Counted from the first letter of the stretch, positions 1-9,353 are shown. The stretch: 64,000 bases of DNA from Polynucleobacter asymbioticus QLW-P1DMWA-1 (GCF_000016345.1 NC_009379.1:992001-1056000); one strand, 5' to 3'. Notes: a model not told the origin generated them from the sequence alone. Program-made: numbers and translations.

Positions 1-63
1 GCACATGAGCAAAATCACAACCGATAGAATTGCGCCTTTAACCTTAATTGATACTGTTTTCAT
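1..63 (-). CDS. Start of a gene cut by the window edge, probably nitrate ABC transporter permease
   Basis: Only the first 21 codons are visible, reading leftwards from an ATG at 63. They encode a lysine-containing start followed by a hydrophobic run (GAILSVVILLM), as expected for a membrane protein or signal peptide. An AGGG lies about six bases upstream of the ATG, and the gene begins 15 bases after the stop of the NrtA-like gene, so both are probably in one transcript. In nitrate ABC operons the gene after the binding protein is usually the permease NrtB; that identity is inferred from position alone. Confidence 0.45.
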   Translation of the reverse strand, partial: MKTVSIKVKGAILSVVILLMC

Positions 64-78
64 TCATTTACCCTAAGT

Positions 79-1452
79 TCATGCTTTATTAGTTTGAAAA
101 GATTTCAAATAGGCTGCCGGTTGACTAGGGTCAAACTCTTTACCCATAATCTTGTCTTTTTTGTATCCCACTTTAGCTAATGGTGGAACTGCAATGCCAG
201 TCTCGCCCATATACTTTTTAGCGTCCGTAAGCAAGAATACTTTTTCAGAGATGTCCTTATAATTCACATCGCCTTTGACATAGCCCCAGCGCTGCATTTG
301 AGTCAACATCCAAGTTGCCATGGAGTACCAAGGAATTGGGTTGAAGTCGATGCGATCTGGTACGTTTTGCACATTGCCTAGACCATCTGCAAACTTACCA
401 GTGAGAACTTGCATTACAACTGTCTCTGGCTGGTTAAGGTAATTTGGCGTAGAAATTACTTTAGCAATTAAAGGTCTATTCGCAGGATCACGTGCCATCG
501 TCGAAGCATTTAAGACTGCACGATAGAGGGCTGCAAAGGTATTTGGATTCTTACGGATAAATTCTTCTGAGGTTCCAAAAGCACAGCAAGGGTGACCATC
601 CCAAATCTGCTTAGTCAGAATGTGAATAAATCCGACCTCGTCATATACTGCGCGCTGGTTAAATGGATCAGGCCCTAAAAAACCATCAATATTGCCGGCA
701 CGTAAGTTGGCAACCATCTCTGGTGGAGGTGTAACGCGAATCTGAATATCTTTATCTGGATCTAAGCCAGCTTGAGCAACGTAATAACGCAGCAAGAAGT
801 TATGCATTGAGTATTCGAATGGAACAGCAAACTTCATGCCTTTCCAGTTTTTCGGATCACGATTATCTTTATGCTTGTTAGCCAACGTAATAGCCTGACC
901 ATTCACGTTCTGAATTGTGGCCACACGCATCTGAGAAGGATCAGAACCCAAGCCCATTGACATTGAGATCGGCATTGGTGATAAAAAGTGTGAGGCATCA
1001 TGCTCTTTATTGAGCATCTTGTCACGAATTAAAGCCCAACCTGCGGTCTTATTAAGCGTAACCTTCAGGCCTTGTTTTTTATAAAAACCAAGTGGGTCAG
1101 CCATGATGAGTGGAGTCGCACAAGTAATTGCGATAAAGCCAATTTTTAGGTCTGGTTTTTCTAATGGCGCTTTTTCTTGTGCCATTGCCTGCAAGGACCC
1201 TACTGGCAAGAAGCCCGAGAGAGCGCTCATTGCTCCACCAACTCCAACAGCCTTTAAAAATGCGCGTCTACGATCTTCTTGAGGAAAAAGAGCCTTAACT
1301 AAGCTGGCCTCAACAAAATCTGCGCTTTGCTGCTCGGCATCCACCATTGCTGAAAGCGAGTTTGCATGATCTAACTCAGATGCATGCTGTCCACAGCTGC
1401 AGCGGTTGCTAAACAGAGGTCTATCTGGATCAAAAGGACGATATGAATTCAT
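79..1452 (-). CDS. nrtA: NrtA/CmpA-family nitrate ABC transporter substrate-binding protein, Tat-exported
   Basis: This 457-residue protein should bind nitrate or nitrite in the periplasm for an ABC importer. A twin-arginine signal (RRRAFLK, about residues 61-67, then a hydrophobic stretch to about 90) is followed by the NrtA-type fold, which begins near LKIGFIAITCATPLIM and contains the PPPEMVANLRAGNIDGFLGP segment typical of the family. The odd part is a roughly 60-residue segment before the Tat motif that carries C18-S-C20-G-Q-H23 and H29. It lies between cobA (20 bases upstream) and a probable permease (15 bases downstream) in one minus-strand unit. A second, clearly related binding protein lies divergently at 2428-3723. 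Nitrate specificity is inferred from the adjacent nirBD and nasA. Confidence 0.88.
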   Translation of the reverse strand: MNSYRPFDPDRPLFSNRCSCGQHASELDHANSLSAMVDAEQQSADFVEASLVKALFPQEDRRRAFLKAVGVGGAMSALSGFLPVGSLQAMAQEKAPLEKPDLKIGFIAITCATPLIMADPLGFYKKQGLKVTLNKTAGWALIRDKMLNKEHDASHFLSPMPISMSMGLGSDPSQMRVATIQNVNGQAITLANKHKDNRDPKNWKGMKFAVPFEYSMHNFLLRYYVAQAGLDPDKDIQIRVTPPPEMVANLRAGNIDGFLGPDPFNQRAVYDEVGFIHILTKQIWDGHPCCAFGTSEEFIRKNPNTFAALYRAVLNASTMARDPANRPLIAKVISTPNYLNQPETVVMQVLTGKFADGLGNVQNVPDRIDFNPIPWYSMATWMLTQMQRWGYVKGDVNYKDISEKVFLLTDAKKYMGETGIAVPPLAKVGYKKDKIMGKEFDPSQPAAYLKSFQTNKA

Positions 1453-1472
1453 TTATAGCTCCTAGTAAGTAA

Positions 1473-2276
1473 TTAAGATGCCGCTTGAAATACGTTGAAA
1501 TGATTTTGTGACTCGATTAATGGGATAAGCGTATGCAGTTTTTTTCTATAAACCTCTCCAACCATCACCACAACAGGTTGCTTATCTAAAAAATGATGAT
1601 GAACATCACCAAAGCGCAATTCATCTAATGTGCAAGCAAAACTGCGTTGCGTTGGCAGGCTGACCGATTCCATCAAGCAAACAGGGGTATCTACCGTGTA
1701 GCCCTGAGCAATCAATGTTGTCGCAACCTCAGATAGCTGATCACGCGCCATATAGTAAATAGCGGTTTTATGATCTTCGTGCGCACAACGGCCTGGAAGA
1801 GTAGTCAGCGTCAGGGTTCTACTTAACTCTCTCGTAGTTGGAGGCTGCTTTAATTCTGCCGAGGCCGCTAAGGCAGTAGTGATGCCTGGAACAATCTCAT
1901 AGCGCACGTTTGCTTTCTCAAGAGCGTCAATCTCTTCCTGTGCACGACCAAAGATCATTGGATCTCCGCCTTTTAAGCGCACAACTACTGAGTACTTACC
2001 TGCAGCATCCACCAATTGCTTGTTGATGAAGTGCTGAGAGCTTGAATGCGATCCGCATCTTTTGCCTACCTGCACCAACCTAGTGCTAGGACACCACTCC
2101 AACATAGAAATATCGATGAGTGCGTCAAAAAAAACAATGTCTGCCTGAGCCAAAATTCTTGAACCCCGAACAGTGATGAGATCAGAGGCTCCAGGCCCAG
2201 CACCAATGAGGTAGACGCCAGGCAACGCCCCATTTAATTTGGGTGCTTTGACTGTTCTTAGTGCAATTTGTTCCAT
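1473..2276 (-). CDS. cobA: Uroporphyrinogen-III C-methyltransferase (SUMT)
   Basis: This 267-residue enzyme methylates uroporphyrinogen III twice with S-adenosylmethionine to give precorrin-2, the siroheme and cobalamin precursor. The SAM-binding signature GAGPGASDLITVRG is near residues 26-39, and the family motifs VVRLKGGDPMIFGRAQEE and YEIVPGITTALAA follow in the expected order. It has the length of a stand-alone SUMT and lacks the CysG dehydrogenase/ferrochelatase half, so oxidation and iron insertion must be encoded elsewhere. It opens the minus-strand unit with nrtA and is divergent from the nirBD unit, which fits a role in supplying siroheme to NirB. Confidence 0.93.
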   Translation of the reverse strand: MEQIALRTVKAPKLNGALPGVYLIGAGPGASDLITVRGSRILAQADIVFFDALIDISMLEWCPSTRLVQVGKRCGSHSSSQHFINKQLVDAAGKYSVVVRLKGGDPMIFGRAQEEIDALEKANVRYEIVPGITTALAASAELKQPPTTRELSRTLTLTTLPGRCAHEDHKTAIYYMARDQLSEVATTLIAQGYTVDTPVCLMESVSLPTQRSFACTLDELRFGDVHHHFLDKQPVVVMVGEVYRKKLHTLIPLIESQNHFNVFQAAS

Positions 2277-2344
2277 GCATCATTTGTAACAGTCGGCAAT
2301 AGCCCTAAATTCTCTACGTGAACCAAAAATGCTCATGCTTTGAT

Positions 2345-2356
2345 TTGGTGCACCAA
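2345..2356. promoter_or_regulatory. Perfect 12-base palindrome TTGGTGCACCAA in the divergent nitrate promoter region
   Basis: The 151 bases between cobA and the second binding-protein gene contain TTGGTGCACCAA, a perfect inverted repeat about 70 bases from each start codon. A dimeric regulator serving both directions could bind here. NtrC half-sites (TGCACC/GGTGCA) resemble each arm, but the arms overlap instead of being separated as in a classical NtrC site. No sigma-54 type promoter was found by eye. Confidence 0.4.
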
Positions 2357-2427
2357 TACTGAGCCACCACTCTAATCTCGGGACTTACTACTTCTTTATC
2401 GTTAGTTATCGACTAAAGGAGCTCAGC

Positions 2428-3723
2428 ATGAAAGTGAAAATAAGCATTAGCGGTTTATTACCAGAAGCTACTACCCCCACTGTTGCTGATGCGAATCCTA
2501 CGCGTCGCAAACTTATCCAAAGTATTGGCTCTGCCAGCATTCTGTCCTTAATCGACCCAATGGTTAAAGCGGGTGCATGGGCGGCAGGCTCAGATGCCCC
2601 TGAGAAAACGGATGTAAAGGTCAGTTTCATTGCCCTTACAGACTGCTCATCGGTTGTCATGGCTAACCATCTTGGTCTAGATAAGAAGTACGGCGTTAAG
2701 ATCATCCCCACTAAAGAAGCGTCATGGGCTGCAATCCGTGACAAGCTTGTAAATGGCGAGAATGATATGTCTCACATCCTCTATGGTTTAGTTTATGGAT
2801 TGCAGATGGGTATTGGTGGCCAACAAAAAGATATGTCAGTTCTGATGTCTCTAAATAATAATGGTCAGGCAATAACCTTATCAAAAGCGCTTTATCAAAA
2901 AGGTGTAAGTGATGGCGCCAGTCTTAAAGCGCTCATGGATAAAGAAAAGCGTGACTACACTTTTGCGCAAACTTTCCCAACTGGTACACACGCTATGTGG
3001 CTTTACTACTGGTTAGCGAACTATGGCATTAATCCATTTAAAGACGCAAAAATTATCACCGTTCCGCCCCCACAAATGGTCGCGAATATGCGTAGCGGAA
3101 ATATGGATGGCTATTGCGTAGGTGAACCCTGGAATGCCCGCGCAATCATTGACGGCATTGGCTTTACAGCCATTACTACACAAGCAATCTGGCAAGATCA
3201 TCCAGAAAAGGCTTTAGGAACAACCTCCGACTTTGCCAAGAAGTATCCCAATACTTGTCGCGCAGTTACGGCAGCAATATTAGAGGCTGGAAAATATATT
3301 GATGCATCGACTTCGAATAAGCATGCAACTGCGGAAGTTGTAGCTGCACCTTCATTTGTCAATACTGATGTTAGTGTGATTCAAGACCGCATGATGGGTC
3401 GCTATAACAACGGTATCGGCAAAACTTGGGATGATCCCCATGCGATGAAATTCTATAACGATGGTATGGCTAATTACCCCTACCTATCTGATGGCATGTG
3501 GTTTATGACTCAGCACAAGCGCTGGGGTTTACTCAAAGAGCACCCAGATTACTTGGCTGTAGCAAAAAAAGTAAACAACATTGCGCTTTACAAAGAGGCT
3601 GCTACTGCTTCAAAGACACCACTACCAAAAAGCGATATGCGCTCCAGCAAATTATTTGATGGTGTTGTGTGGAATGGCTCCAACCCTGCTGCTTATGCAG
3701 ATAGCTTCAAGATCAAAGCATGA
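2428..3723 (+). CDS. Second NrtA-like ABC transporter substrate-binding protein
   Basis: This 431-residue protein is a paralogue of the NrtA-like protein at 79-1452, sharing the VTVPPPQMVANMRSGN-type segment, the QDHPEKALGTT region and overall length. A TRRKLIQ motif near residue 26 followed by a hydrophobic run suggests Tat export. The start is well supported: AGGAG lies six bases before the ATG. It is the first gene of the plus-strand unit and its stop overlaps the nirB start (ATGA). It has no permease or ATPase next to it on this strand, so it may serve the divergent transporter with a different ligand preference, or act in sensing. Similar proteins (NasS) bind nitrate and nitrite to control an NasT antiterminator, but no nasT is visible here. 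Confidence 0.85.
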   Translation: MKVKISISGLLPEATTPTVADANPTRRKLIQSIGSASILSLIDPMVKAGAWAAGSDAPEKTDVKVSFIALTDCSSVVMANHLGLDKKYGVKIIPTKEASWAAIRDKLVNGENDMSHILYGLVYGLQMGIGGQQKDMSVLMSLNNNGQAITLSKALYQKGVSDGASLKALMDKEKRDYTFAQTFPTGTHAMWLYYWLANYGINPFKDAKIITVPPPQMVANMRSGNMDGYCVGEPWNARAIIDGIGFTAITTQAIWQDHPEKALGTTSDFAKKYPNTCRAVTAAILEAGKYIDASTSNKHATAEVVAAPSFVNTDVSVIQDRMMGRYNNGIGKTWDDPHAMKFYNDGMANYPYLSDGMWFMTQHKRWGLLKEHPDYLAVAKKVNNIALYKEAATASKTPLPKSDMRSSKLFDGVVWNGSNPAAYADSFKIKA

Positions 3724-6170
3724 AAAAACAAAAACTCGTCATGATTGGCAATGGGATGGCCGGCGTTCGGACCATCGAGGAACTATTAAAGCTCGACCCA
3801 GAGCTTTATGACATCACCATCTTTGGTGCTGAGCCCCATCCCAACTACAACCGTATTTTGCTGTCCCCAGTATTGGCCGGCGAACAGACTCTTGAGCAAA
3901 TTGTTCTAAATGACCTCGATTGGTACAAGAGCAATGGCATCCATCTTCATCTTAGCAAAACCATAACTAAGATTGATCGCAAAGAGCGTACTGTTATTGC
4001 CGATGATGGCACCATTGAAAGCTACGATCGCTTATTACTGGCTACCGGCTCTTTACCATTCATCTTGCCTGTTCCAGGAAATGACTTACCTGGCGTGATT
4101 GCGTATCGTGATATTAAAGATACCAACGAGATGATTGATGTGGCGACGCGTTACAAAAATGCCGTAGTCATTGGTGGTGGCCTGCTTGGTCTCGAAGCTG
4201 CAAACGGTCTAGCTCTCAGAGGTATGAGTGTGACCGTGGTCCATCTTGCCGAATGGTTGATGGAAAGACAGCTAGATAAAACAGCAGCTGATTTACTACA
4301 AAAATCCTTGGAAGAAAAAGGTCTTAAGTTTTTACTGAAAACTTCTACCGAGGCAATTACCCCTAATGCCGCCGGCGATCGTGTCGGCCATATCCGCTTT
4401 AAAGGTGGGCTAGAAATACCGGCTGACTTAGTTGTTATGGCGGCGGGTATTAAGCCCAATACAGCTTTAGCCGAATCTGCAGGTTTACATTGCCAAAGAG
4501 GTATCGTTGTTAACGATACTCTGCAAACGTTTGATCCAAGAGTTTATGCAGTTGGTGAGTGTGCAAGCCATCGTGGAACTGCCTATGGTTTAGTTGCGCC
4601 TTTATTTGAGCAGGCTAAGGTTTGTGCAAATCACCTTGCCGAACACGGTATCGGTCGATATGAGGGCTCCGTAACGTCAACAAAACTGAAAGTAACGGGC
4701 GTCGATCTCTTCTCCGCTGGAAACTTTATGGGAGGCGAAGGTACTGAAGAAATTACTCTAGCCGATCCTATTGGTGGCGTGTATAAAAAATTAGTTTTAA
4801 AAGATGATCGTTTAATTGGCGCCTGCATGTTTGGCGATACAGCAGATAGCACTTGGTATTTCAAGCTCATGCGTGACGAACAAAGCATTGCAGAAATTCG
4901 TGACACATTGATGTTTGGTGAATCCAATATTGGTGATGTTGGCCATCAAGGTCACAATAAAGCGGCCGGAATGACTGATGCAGATGAAATTTGCGGATGC
5001 AACGGGGTTACCAAAGGCACCATTGTCAAGGCTATTCGGGAACAGGGTTTATTCACGCTTGATGAAGTAAAGAAATGTACTAAAGCAAGCAGCTCCTGTG
5101 GCTCATGTACAGGCCTAGTTGAGCAAGTGCTGATGAATGTTCTTGGCACAGACTATTCAGCAACCCCTAGAAAGAAATCAATTTGTGGATGCTCCGATCT
5201 TTCTCATGATGAAATTCGTCAAGCCATACGCTCCGGTCACTTAATTTCTCAAGAGCAAGTTCGCACCGAGCTGAATTGGAGAACACCTAACGGTTGCGCG
5301 ACTTGTCGCCCTGCCTTAAATTATTATTTGATCTCCACATGGCCACATGAAGCAAAAGATGATCCACAATCCCGCTTCATTAATGAACGTGCTCATGCCA
5401 ATATCCAGAAAGATGGCACCTACTCAGTTATTCCGCGGATGTTTGGTGGTCTAACTACTCCTTCTGAACTACGAAGAATTGCTGACGTTGCTGAGAAATA
5501 CCAAGTGCCCACAGTGAAGGTCACTGGCGGCCAACGAATTGACTTACTTGGCATCAAGAAGGATGATCTCCCAGCGGTTTGGAAAGAGTTGGATATGCCG
5601 TCAGGTCATGCCTATGGCAAATCAATTCGCACAGTGAAAACTTGTGTTGGTGATGAGCACTGTCGTTTTGGTACCCAGTCCTCCATGAAAATGGGCGTAG
5701 ATCTAGAGAGAATGCTCTTTGGTATGTACGCACCTCACAAAGTGAAGCTTGCAGTATCTGGCTGCCCACGAAACTGCGCAGAAGCTGGCATCAAAGATGT
5801 TGGAATCATTGGTGTTGAATCTGGCTGGGAACTCTATATTGGTGGTAACGGCGGCATTAAAACTGAAGTAGCGGAATTTCTCTGTAAAGTTAAAACTGAT
5901 GAGGAAGTTCGTGAATATTCTGGTGCCTTCTTACAGCTGTACCGCGAAGAAGCTTGGTATTTGGATCGAACTGTCCATTACTTGGCAAGAGTTGGCATGG
6001 AATACATTAAGCAAAAAGTGGTCGACGATGCTGAAAGTCGTAAAGCTCTCTACGAAAGACTGCTGTTTGATCTAAAAGATGCTCCAGATCCCTGGAAAGA
6101 CTTTGAACGTGCTGGTGTAGATGTTCGTCAATTTAAAACCATCCCTATTGTCGAGGTTGGAAATGTCTAA
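3720..6170 (+). CDS. nirB: Assimilatory nitrite reductase, large subunit
   Basis: NirB reduces nitrite to ammonium with NAD(P)H in the cytoplasm. The 816 residues show an N-terminal FAD domain (GNGMAG, residues 10-15), an NAD-binding loop (VVIGGGLLGLEAA, about 148-162), two BFD-like iron-sulfur segments (CGCNGV to CGSCTG near 424-460, and CGCSDL to CATC near 488-530), and the siroheme/4Fe-4S half with TCVGDEHC near 641 and SGCPRNC near 680, giving the four expected cluster cysteines. It overlaps the preceding gene by four bases and the nirD start by eight, indicating translational coupling. Expression is probably tied to nitrate and nitrogen limitation, but no regulator gene is present in the window. 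Confidence 0.96.
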   Translation: MKKQKLVMIGNGMAGVRTIEELLKLDPELYDITIFGAEPHPNYNRILLSPVLAGEQTLEQIVLNDLDWYKSNGIHLHLSKTITKIDRKERTVIADDGTIESYDRLLLATGSLPFILPVPGNDLPGVIAYRDIKDTNEMIDVATRYKNAVVIGGGLLGLEAANGLALRGMSVTVVHLAEWLMERQLDKTAADLLQKSLEEKGLKFLLKTSTEAITPNAAGDRVGHIRFKGGLEIPADLVVMAAGIKPNTALAESAGLHCQRGIVVNDTLQTFDPRVYAVGECASHRGTAYGLVAPLFEQAKVCANHLAEHGIGRYEGSVTSTKLKVTGVDLFSAGNFMGGEGTEEITLADPIGGVYKKLVLKDDRLIGACMFGDTADSTWYFKLMRDEQSIAEIRDTLMFGESNIGDVGHQGHNKAAGMTDADEICGCNGVTKGTIVKAIREQGLFTLDEVKKCTKASSSCGSCTGLVEQVLMNVLGTDYSATPRKKSICGCSDLSHDEIRQAIRSGHLISQEQVRTELNWRTPNGCATCRPALNYYLISTWPHEAKDDPQSRFINERAHANIQKDGTYSVIPRMFGGLTTPSELRRIADVAEKYQVPTVKVTGGQRIDLLGIKKDDLPAVWKELDMPSGHAYGKSIRTVKTCVGDEHCRFGTQSSMKMGVDLERMLFGMYAPHKVKLAVSGCPRNCAEAGIKDVGIIGVESGWELYIGGNGGIKTEVAEFLCKVKTDEEVREYSGAFLQLYREEAWYLDRTVHYLARVGMEYIKQKVVDDAESRKALYERLLFDLKDAPDPWKDFERAGVDVRQFKTIPIVEVGNV

Positions 6171-6513
6171 TACCGCCCAACTTGATCAGTGGCAAAAAAT
6201 CACAACAGTTGATGAGATTCCTGTTCTGGGATCTCGGGTTATTGAAGCGCCAGCTGGTCAAATAGCTATTTTCAGAAATTCAGAAGACGAAGTATTTGCC
6301 GTATTGGATAAGTGCCCGCATAAGGGTGGCCCCCTGTCTCAGGGCATTGTCCATGGAAAATCCGTAACCTGTCCACTGCATTCCTGGAATATAGATCTCT
6401 CCACTGGCTGTGCAGTTGCCCCAGATGAAGGCTGTGCTAAATCCTTTGCAGTCAAAGTAGAGTCTGGTGTGGTTTGGCTAAGCCGCGAGGAATTGCAAGC
6501 TACTCATGGCTGA
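6163..6513 (+). CDS. nirD: Nitrite reductase small subunit, Rieske type
   Basis: NirD is the small partner of NirB. I place the start at the ATG at 6163 (MSNTAQLDQ, 116 residues), preceded by GAGG six bases upstream, rather than at an in-frame ATG at 6121 inside nirB. A Rieske 2Fe-2S pattern is visible: CPHKGG and, about 20 residues later, CPLHSW, so unlike some NirD proteins this one keeps the cluster ligands. It overlaps nirB by eight bases and nasA by eight bases, which indicates tight stoichiometric expression. Confidence 0.93.
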   Translation: MSNTAQLDQWQKITTVDEIPVLGSRVIEAPAGQIAIFRNSEDEVFAVLDKCPHKGGPLSQGIVHGKSVTCPLHSWNIDLSTGCAVAPDEGCAKSFAVKVESGVVWLSREELQATHG

Positions 6514-9346
6514 AGTTAAGAGCACCTGTTGCTATTGCGGTGTTGGCTGTGGCGTCATTATTGAAACCGCAGAAAGTAACGGAAAGATCGAGGTAACCGG
6601 GGTTCGCGGCGACCCCGATCATCCTGCAAACTTTGGCAGACTCTGCAGTAAAGGCTCCACCCTTCATCTCACTGCAAACCCAAGCCTTCAGATGCAGGCT
6701 CGGCTGGGTTCACCAGCAATCCGCAAGGCAAGAGGCGAAGATCCGGTAGATATTTCTTGGCCCGAGGCAATTCAAACTGTTGCCCAAAAATTTGCCGACA
6801 TCATTCAAGAGCATGGTTCAGAATCTGTTGGCATTTATGTGTCTGGTCAATTACTGACCGAAGACTATTACATCTTTAATAAGTTAATGAAGGGCCTAAT
6901 TGGCTCTAACAATATTGATACCAACTCACGCCTATGTATGTCTAGTGCGGTAGCTGGCTACAAGCAAACTTTGGGAATGGATGCCCCACCCTGTTGCTAT
7001 GAAGATATTGATTCTGCATCCACTATTTTTATTACGGGATCAAATACCGCTTTTGCTCATCCGATTTTATATAGACGTCTTGAGGATGCCCGTAAAAATA
7101 ATCCGGATCTCAAAGTTATTGTTGTTGATCCCAGAAAAACCGATACCGCCAAAGAGGCTGATCTCTACCTACAGATACAACCTGGTACTGATGTTGCCCT
7201 CTATCACGGGATGCTTTACATCATGCTCTGGGAGAAATGGATTAATGAGTCTTATATCAACTCATATACGGCAGATTTTGATGCGCTGCGTGATTTGGTT
7301 AGAGATTTCACGCCTAAGGCAGTAAGTCAGATCTGTGGCATTAACGAAAAAGACTTGTTCCAAGCAGCGCAATGGTTTGCAACTTCTCCCGCAACTCTAT
7401 CGATGTACTGCCAGGGATTAAATCAATCAGCATCAGGTACAGCCAAGAATGCTGCTTTAGTAAATCTACACTTGGCCACCGGTCAAATAGGGAAAGCTGG
7501 TGCTGGTCCATTCTCTTTGACTGGACAACCCAATGCCATGGGTGGCCGGGAAGTTGGAGGTTTAGCCAATCTACTATCCGCACACCGTGATCTTGCTAAC
7601 CCAGAACATCGTGCAGAAGTTGCAAACCTGTGGGGGGTGGATTCAGTTCCCGAAAAGCCAGGTCTTAGTGCCATTCCCATGTTTGAGGCATTGCGTACTG
7701 AAAAACTCAAAGCAATATGGATTGTCTGTACAAACCCTGCACAATCAATGCCTGATCTCAATGCAGTTCACGAGGGATTAAGCAAGGCAGAATTTGTTGT
7801 GGTGCAGGAAGCTTATGCGCACACGGCCACTACCTTATATGCAGACGTATTATTGCCCGCCACTACCTGGGCAGAAAAAGTGGGAACAGTTACTAATTCA
7901 GAGCGAAGAATTTCCAAAGTAAATCCCGCAATTGATCCCTATGCGTCTGCTAAACATGATTGGCAGATCGCTCTTGAAATTGGATTAGCTCTTGAAGCGC
8001 TATTACCAGGCAATAGAAAAGAAGGAACATCCACTCTATTTCCTTACGCCGGACCTGAGGATATTTGGAATGAGCATCGTGAGAGTACAGCCGGTCGCGA
8101 TCTCGATATTACTGGTTTAAGCTACAAAATCCTTGAGGAGCGTGGGCCTCAACAGTGGCCAATGCCAGTAGGTTCAGATTCGGGAAAGAAACGTCTCTAT
8201 GAAGATGGAATATTCCCAACTAAAGATAAGAAAGCACACTTTATCGCTGCGCCTTATAAGGCAACTGCAGAATCAGTGGATGCACGATATCCATTTGCCT
8301 TAAATACTGGGCGCCTCAGAGATCAATGGCACGGTATGAGTAGAACTGGAACCATTGGAACGCTTTATGGGCACTCACCTGAGCCTTGTGTAGAACTATC
8401 ACCTAAAGATGCCGGCAGGATGAATCTAGAAAATGGTGATTTAGTTCATGTCACTAGTCGCAGAGGTAGTGAGATCTTCCCAATCAAAGTCTCAGACGAT
8501 ATCGCCTCCTCGCAAGCCTTTATTGCCATGCACTGGGGTTCTGAATTTATTTCAGGCGCTGCTGGTAAAACACCGGGCCGCGGAGTCAACGGCCTTACTT
8601 GCAACATGATCGACCCCGTATCCGGTCAGCCCGAACTGAAACATTCAGCCGTCAAGATTTTGCCCGCTAATCTTCCCTGGCATTTAGTAGCTTTCGGCTT
8701 ATTTCCTAAAGAAGAAGTATTTTCTGTTCAAAACAGTTTGCGCAGCATCCTGCCTCATTTCGATTCTGCCCAATGTGTTCTATTTGGTAGAGAGCAGGAT
8801 GGTGGCCTCATTGGAGTTTCATTCAAGGCCGCTCACCACGATGACCCGCTAGAAGAATCAGAATCTCTTGCCGCGCAAGCTTTAAAGCAAGTGATGCAGA
8901 AATTCAAGCTAGATGAAGCATCTGGAGAACCTGTAATGCGCTATATTGATAAGCGCAGGGGCGTAGTTCGACTTGTTCGCGCTCAAGAGAAGGTTCTATC
9001 TGCCATGCTTACCGGCCCTATTGGCAGCCTAGCAAGTACTGCCTGGTTAAGAGAGTACCTAGAAAGCGGTTTAGATGCAAAAGCGCTTGGTCGGTCTTTG
9101 TTGATGCCTGTCAGCAAACCCCCTGTAGAAATTAAACCCAAAGGTAAGGCCATTTGTAATTGCTTTAATGTATCTGCAGACACAATGAAGCAATGCTTAA
9201 GCAAGATGCCTGCAGGAACCTCCCCCGATGATGCTATGAGCTCACTTCAATCAGAAACGCAATGTGGAACTAATTGTGGATCCTGCAAGCCCGAAGTCAA
9301 GCAAATTATTGTCAGCTTTCTCAAGAAAGTGGAAGTAGCGGCATAA
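6506..9346 (+). CDS. nasA: Assimilatory nitrate reductase catalytic subunit (Mo-bisPGD)
   Basis: NasA reduces nitrate to nitrite in the cytoplasm with a molybdenum bis-pterin cofactor. The 946-residue protein has the N-terminal 4Fe-4S ligands C8, C11, C15 and C47, and family segments such as SRLCMSSAVAGY and NALVNLHLATG-like cofactor-binding regions. A C-terminal BFD-type 2Fe-2S domain begins about residue 883 (CNCFNV) and ends with CGTNCGSC near 919-926. There is no Tat signal, as expected of the assimilatory type. No nasB-like NADH-dependent electron-transfer subunit is adjacent, so electrons probably arrive through the BFD domain from a reductase or ferredoxin/flavodoxin encoded elsewhere. 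It is translationally coupled to nirD. Confidence 0.95.
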   Translation: MAEVKSTCCYCGVGCGVIIETAESNGKIEVTGVRGDPDHPANFGRLCSKGSTLHLTANPSLQMQARLGSPAIRKARGEDPVDISWPEAIQTVAQKFADIIQEHGSESVGIYVSGQLLTEDYYIFNKLMKGLIGSNNIDTNSRLCMSSAVAGYKQTLGMDAPPCCYEDIDSASTIFITGSNTAFAHPILYRRLEDARKNNPDLKVIVVDPRKTDTAKEADLYLQIQPGTDVALYHGMLYIMLWEKWINESYINSYTADFDALRDLVRDFTPKAVSQICGINEKDLFQAAQWFATSPATLSMYCQGLNQSASGTAKNAALVNLHLATGQIGKAGAGPFSLTGQPNAMGGREVGGLANLLSAHRDLANPEHRAEVANLWGVDSVPEKPGLSAIPMFEALRTEKLKAIWIVCTNPAQSMPDLNAVHEGLSKAEFVVVQEAYAHTATTLYADVLLPATTWAEKVGTVTNSERRISKVNPAIDPYASAKHDWQIALEIGLALEALLPGNRKEGTSTLFPYAGPEDIWNEHRESTAGRDLDITGLSYKILEERGPQQWPMPVGSDSGKKRLYEDGIFPTKDKKAHFIAAPYKATAESVDARYPFALNTGRLRDQWHGMSRTGTIGTLYGHSPEPCVELSPKDAGRMNLENGDLVHVTSRRGSEIFPIKVSDDIASSQAFIAMHWGSEFISGAAGKTPGRGVNGLTCNMIDPVSGQPELKHSAVKILPANLPWHLVAFGLFPKEEVFSVQNSLRSILPHFDSAQCVLFGREQDGGLIGVSFKAAHHDDPLEESESLAAQALKQVMQKFKLDEASGEPVMRYIDKRRGVVRLVRAQEKVLSAMLTGPIGSLASTAWLREYLESGLDAKALGRSLLMPVSKPPVEIKPKGKAICNCFNVSADTMKQCLSKMPAGTSPDDAMSSLQSETQCGTNCGSCKPEVKQIIVSFLKKVEVAA

Positions 9347-9353
9347 TCCTGCA

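Noticed and set aside
2277..2427. A sigma-54 promoter in the divergent nitrate region
   Set aside because: No GG-N10-GC arrangement with adequate flanking matches was found on either strand by eye.
4151..4459. Antisense open frames inside nirB, nasA, carB, the RND permease and nuo genes
   Set aside because: They mirror strongly conserved sense genes and lack recognisable domains or ribosome-binding sites.
6121..6162. A longer nirD start inside nirB
   Set aside because: The ATG at 6163 has a good ribosome-binding site and gives the normal NirD length.
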